Source: Thermococcus sp. 21S9
Lineage (GTDB): Archaea; Methanobacteriota_B; Thermococci; Thermococcales; Thermococcaceae
Assembly (NCBI RefSeq): GCF_012027635.1
Contig: NZ_SNUS01000001.1
Span: 1,488,001 to 1,552,000, forward strand
DNA: 64,000 nucleotides
Direction: 5' to 3'
The notes under the pieces were generated by a model. That model searched no databases, was not told the origin of the DNA, and saw nothing but the letters and a program-made list of their open reading frames with translations. Made by a program: the position numbers and the translations under genes. Each line of letters opens with the position of its first letter. Within the stretch, counting starts at the first letter, position 1. Below are positions 61,599 through 64,000 of the stretch, piece by piece.

Positions 61599-62885
61599 TC
61601 AGAGCTTCGCTACATGGACAGAACAGGAGATGCACGGGTCGTAAGCCCTTACCACCATCTCGGTGAGGAACTTAATCCTCTCGGGGTCGTCGTTGTAGTG
61701 CTTCTCGGCCATCATCCTGACGTGCTCCTCCATCATGGCGAGGTTGAAGGCCGTTGGCGTTATGATGTCCGCGTAGGCGACCTTTCCGTCCTTCACTTCG
61801 AGCGCGTAGACGAGGATTCCGCGTGGTGCCTCGGTCGTGCTGACGCCGAAGCCGTCCCTAACTTCTACCTCGTCCCTCGGCCTTATCGGCCACTTTGCGA
61901 GGGCCTCGTCAAGCAAATCGATTCCGCGCTCGATGAAGTAAACGAGCTCAAGGGCCTGGGCAAGATTGTTGGCGAAGGGGTTCGTTGGGCGGAGAAGCTC
62001 CTTATGAGCATCGTAGAGTTCCTTCGCCCTGCCGTAGAGGAGTTTCCAGTTGTTGACGACGCGCGAGATGGCACCGACCATGAAGGGCTTTCCGTGGTAG
62101 TGGGAGTGCTTGGCGAAGCTGTGCTCGACTACGAACTCCTTTATGTGCTCCTTATAACTCTCGCTCGGGAACTCGTTTCCGTCACTGGCCTTTATGTAGT
62201 CGCCGTAGATGCCATAAACATCGTTCCTTGGCTTCACGGCGAGGTGCGTTATCGGTCCCTCGACCTCTTTGTACTGCTCAAGCTTGGCGAAGAGCTCGAA
62301 GGTGTATTCGGCCTTTGGAAGGGCTTCCTTAAGTTTATTCTTCATCCTCTCAAGGGTTTCCCTGCCCGGAAGCTTTCCGAAACCACCGAGGACGACGTTC
62401 TCCTGGTGTATGGCCCTCGCGCCGAGCTCGTCCATCATCCAGCTTCCGAGGTTCTTGAGGTCGAGCGCTATGCCTATCTCCTTCTTGTACTTATCGACCA
62501 TGTGGAGCGGTCCGGAGTAGCCGAGGTAGTCCGGCAGGACGAGGAGGTAGAGGTGGAGTGCGTGGCTCTCAATCATGTCCCCTATGTAGAGGACCTCCCT
62601 CAGGGCCTGAATCTCCTCGCGTGGGGTGAAGCCTATCGCCTTCTCGGCCGCTTCCACGGCGGTGAGCTTGTGCGCCGCTGAACAGAAGGAGCATATCCTT
62701 GGGTAAACCGCGAGGGCCTCGTCGAGCTTCTTGCCGATGGTTATGGCCTCGAAGAACCTCGGCCCCTCTATGATGTTGAGCTTGACCTCCTTGACGCCAT
62801 CCTCGCCGATGACTATCTCGACGCCACCCTTGCCCTCTACCCTTGCGATGTGGTCAACGGTGATTGGCAGGTAAACGTTTTTCAT
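61599..62885 (-). CDS. hydA: Cytosolic NiFe hydrogenase (sulfhydrogenase I type) alpha subunit
   Basis: 428-residue large catalytic subunit. NiFe ligands are C65/C68 (RICSFC) and C418/C421 (DPCISC). After SVH the short tail VAKL is the piece removed by the maturation protease. The sequence agrees closely with Pyrococcus sulfhydrogenase I alpha. The enzyme interconverts H2 and NADPH. ATGA overlap with hydD. It is the last gene of the hydBGDA-type operon. Confidence 0.96.
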   Translation of the reverse strand: MKNVYLPITVDHIARVEGKGGVEIVIGEDGVKEVKLNIIEGPRFFEAITIGKKLDEALAVYPRICSFCSAAHKLTAVEAAEKAIGFTPREEIQALREVLYIGDMIESHALHLYLLVLPDYLGYSGPLHMVDKYKKEIGIALDLKNLGSWMMDELGARAIHQENVVLGGFGKLPGRETLERMKNKLKEALPKAEYTFELFAKLEQYKEVEGPITHLAVKPRNDVYGIYGDYIKASDGNEFPSESYKEHIKEFVVEHSFAKHSHYHGKPFMVGAISRVVNNWKLLYGRAKELYDAHKELLRPTNPFANNLAQALELVYFIERGIDLLDEALAKWPIRPRDEVEVRDGFGVSTTEAPRGILVYALEVKDGKVAYADIITPTAFNLAMMEEHVRMMAEKHYNDDPERIKFLTEMVVRAYDPCISCSVHVAKL

Positions 62886-63676
62886 GAGCCATCACCCTCA
62901 AAGATTTTCTCAACCATCTCCTCAAGCTTCTCGTTGTGGGCGTTGAAAATCTTCATCCTCTCAAGGATTTCCTCCTTGGTGAGGCCCTTCTCCTTGAAGA
63001 CCCTCGCGAGGGAGTCGAACCAGGCAACGTCGTAGCCTATCGCGCCCCTGCAACCGATGCACGCTATTCCAAAGCCCGGACACCTCGCGTCACAGCCGGC
63101 CCTCGTTATCGGACCGAGGCAGGGCTCACCCTTCTCGAGGAGCACGCACGGGTTGCCCTTCAGCCTGCACTCGAGGCAGACCGGGTAGTCTATATCTTCT
63201 GGCCACGAGCCGACGAGGAACGTTCCGAGGGCGTAGAGGAAGTCCTTCTTCTCCGGCGGACAGCCGTAGATGTTGTAGTCTACCTTGATGTACTTCGAGA
63301 CGGGCTCGGCCATCTTGGGCTGGAACTTGACCTTTCCGTCGCCGTAGACGGTCTTCCAGAGCTCCTCAAGGGGCTTGTCCTTCTCCCAGCTCTGAACCCC
63401 GCCCTGAACGGCGCAGGAACCGACGGCCACCACTATCTTCGCGTTCTCGCGGATTTTCTTGACGAGCTCAACCTCTTCCTCAGTCGAGACGCTACCCTCG
63501 ATGAACGCGATATCGACGGGCTCGTCCTCGACGCTGTTCCTGTCGAGCATGTACCAGCAGACTATCTCGGCCTTGGGAAGGAGCTTGAGCAGTTCGTCCA
63601 TCATCGCCAGCTGGAGCTGACAGCCGTAACAGCTCGTTAGAGCGTAAAATCCAATCCTAACTTTCTTCTCCTCCAT
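62882..63676 (-). CDS. hydD: Cytosolic NiFe hydrogenase delta (small) subunit
   Basis: 264-residue small subunit carrying three [4Fe-4S] clusters. C16/C19 (SCYGCQLQL) and C88 (GSCAVQGG) belong to the proximal cluster; the C-terminal part has further cysteines ([33 protein letters not shown]). It passes electrons between HydA and the flavin module. ATG at 63676 has GAGGTGG upstream. Confidence 0.95.
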   Translation of the reverse strand: MEEKKVRIGFYALTSCYGCQLQLAMMDELLKLLPKAEIVCWYMLDRNSVEDEPVDIAFIEGSVSTEEEVELVKKIRENAKIVVAVGSCAVQGGVQSWEKDKPLEELWKTVYGDGKVKFQPKMAEPVSKYIKVDYNIYGCPPEKKDFLYALGTFLVGSWPEDIDYPVCLECRLKGNPCVLLEKGEPCLGPITRAGCDARCPGFGIACIGCRGAIGYDVAWFDSLARVFKEKGLTKEEILERMKIFNAHNEKLEEMVEKIFEGDGS

Positions 63677-63686
63677 CGCCACCACC

Positions 63687-63998
63687 TCAGTCCAGCAGGC
63701 CGGGCGTTGATATTATGTCGAAGTAGCCGAAGACCGGGCCATCTTTGCAGATGTACTTCCAGCTCGTGCTCGTTCCGGCAACGCAGTGGCCACACTTTCC
63801 TATTCCGCACTTCATCTTCCTCTCCAGCGTCACGTAGATGTTCTCCGGGCGGTAGCCGTAGTTGATGAGGGCCTCGAAGACCGACTTGTACATCCTCGGC
63901 GGACCGCAGATAGCCACTGCCGTCTTCTTCGGGTTGGTGTTGGCCTCGACTATGAACTTCTGGGGCCTTCCGTGCCTTCCGGGCCAGTCGGGGTCGCG
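63687..63998 (-). CDS. hydG: Cytosolic NiFe hydrogenase gamma (flavoprotein) subunit, C-terminal part
   Basis: The frame is open to the right edge; about 103 residues are visible. They hold the end of an NAD(P)-binding reductase domain ([20 protein letters not shown]) and the [2Fe-2S] motif CGIGKCGHC with a later Cys ([13 protein letters not shown]). It connects NAD(P)H to the hydrogenase. The stop lies 10 bp before the hydD start. Confidence 0.93.
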   Translation of the reverse strand, partial: RDPDWPGRHGRPQKFIVEANTNPKKTAVAICGPPRMYKSVFEALINYGYRPENIYVTLERKMKCGIGKCGHCVAGTSTSWKYICKDGPVFGYFDIISTPGLLD

Positions 63999-64000
63999 CG

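Overview
The window is a stretch of a hyperthermophilic archaeal chromosome, almost certainly a Thermococcus of the higher-GC group. This rests on gene content (a 13-gene mbx/mbs sulfane-sulfur reductase operon, a cytosolic hydBGDA-type NiFe hydrogenase, TIP49, aRF1, aconitase X, a CGP-CTERM protein, class III pilin-like signal peptides) and on archaeal expression signals (TATA boxes about 26 nt before the transcript start, GGTG/GGAGG ribosome binding sites, many leaderless or ATGA-coupled starts). The species was not determined. No rRNA, CRISPR array, cas gene or intact insertion sequence was seen.

Layout. 0-5.6 kb: a cut membrane protein, pyrG, DUF555/DUF357 genes, a 540-bp gene-free stretch rich in hairpins, a secreted tandem-duplication protein and queE. 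5.6-9.5 kb: a large CGP-CTERM surface protein, a probable C/D box sRNA, and a pair of zinc-ribbon membrane genes. 9.5-15.3 kb: TIP49, lipoproteins, and a DUF2284 / CARF-like / PIN-nuclease gene string. 15.3-17.8 kb: a redox module (thioredoxin-like lipoprotein, CcdA-like membrane protein, CPYC glutaredoxin-like protein, b-type-cytochrome-like membrane protein). 18.6-23.1 kb: an HTH regulator with three C-terminal cysteines divergent from hcp, then a DUF438/hemerythrin/PAS protein and an M24-fold protein that has lost most metal ligands. 23-25 kb: an Lrp-type regulator and a class III aminotransferase. 25-34.8 kb: mbxABCDFGHH'MJKLN on the minus strand, with two SurR-type GTTnnnAAC sites flanking its TATA box.

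35-42.8 kb: an ACT-domain regulator, a radical SAM enzyme, secreted proteins, wecB/wecC and a DUF354 gene (glycan metabolism), a SpoIIM-like protein and a lipoate-ligase C-terminal-domain protein. 42.8-49.9 kb: argS, a RelB-like antitoxin with a frameshifted RelE, aRF1, BofA-like and HEAT proteins, two very short class III pilin-like genes with a divergent HTH protein, and a site-2 protease. 50-53.4 kb: the two aconitase-X (phosphomevalonate dehydratase) subunits, initiator tRNA-Met, an M42 peptidase. 53.6-57 kb: an SPFH / coiled-coil / two zinc-ribbon-membrane-protein operon that resembles the Bacillus ydjFGHI envelope-stress set and whose last two genes are paralogous to the 7.5-9.5 kb pair. 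57-59.8 kb: an oxygen-binding diiron protein (ODP)-like gene and two small paralogous membrane proteins. 59.8-64 kb: a hydrogenase maturation protease, a lipoprotein, a decayed VapBC module and the hydG-hydD-hydA end of the sulfhydrogenase operon.

The most interesting signal is a 14-bp palindrome, ATGAC-N4-GTCAT, found four times in the window, each between a TATA box and a start codon: at hcp, at the DUF438 gene, and 40 kb away at both small membrane proteins. It defines a candidate nitrosative/oxidative-stress regulon whose regulator could be the HTH protein next to hcp. Other leads are a possible CARF-PIN two-gene system outside any CRISPR locus, a candidate structured RNA with its own promoter, and two independently decaying toxin-antitoxin modules.
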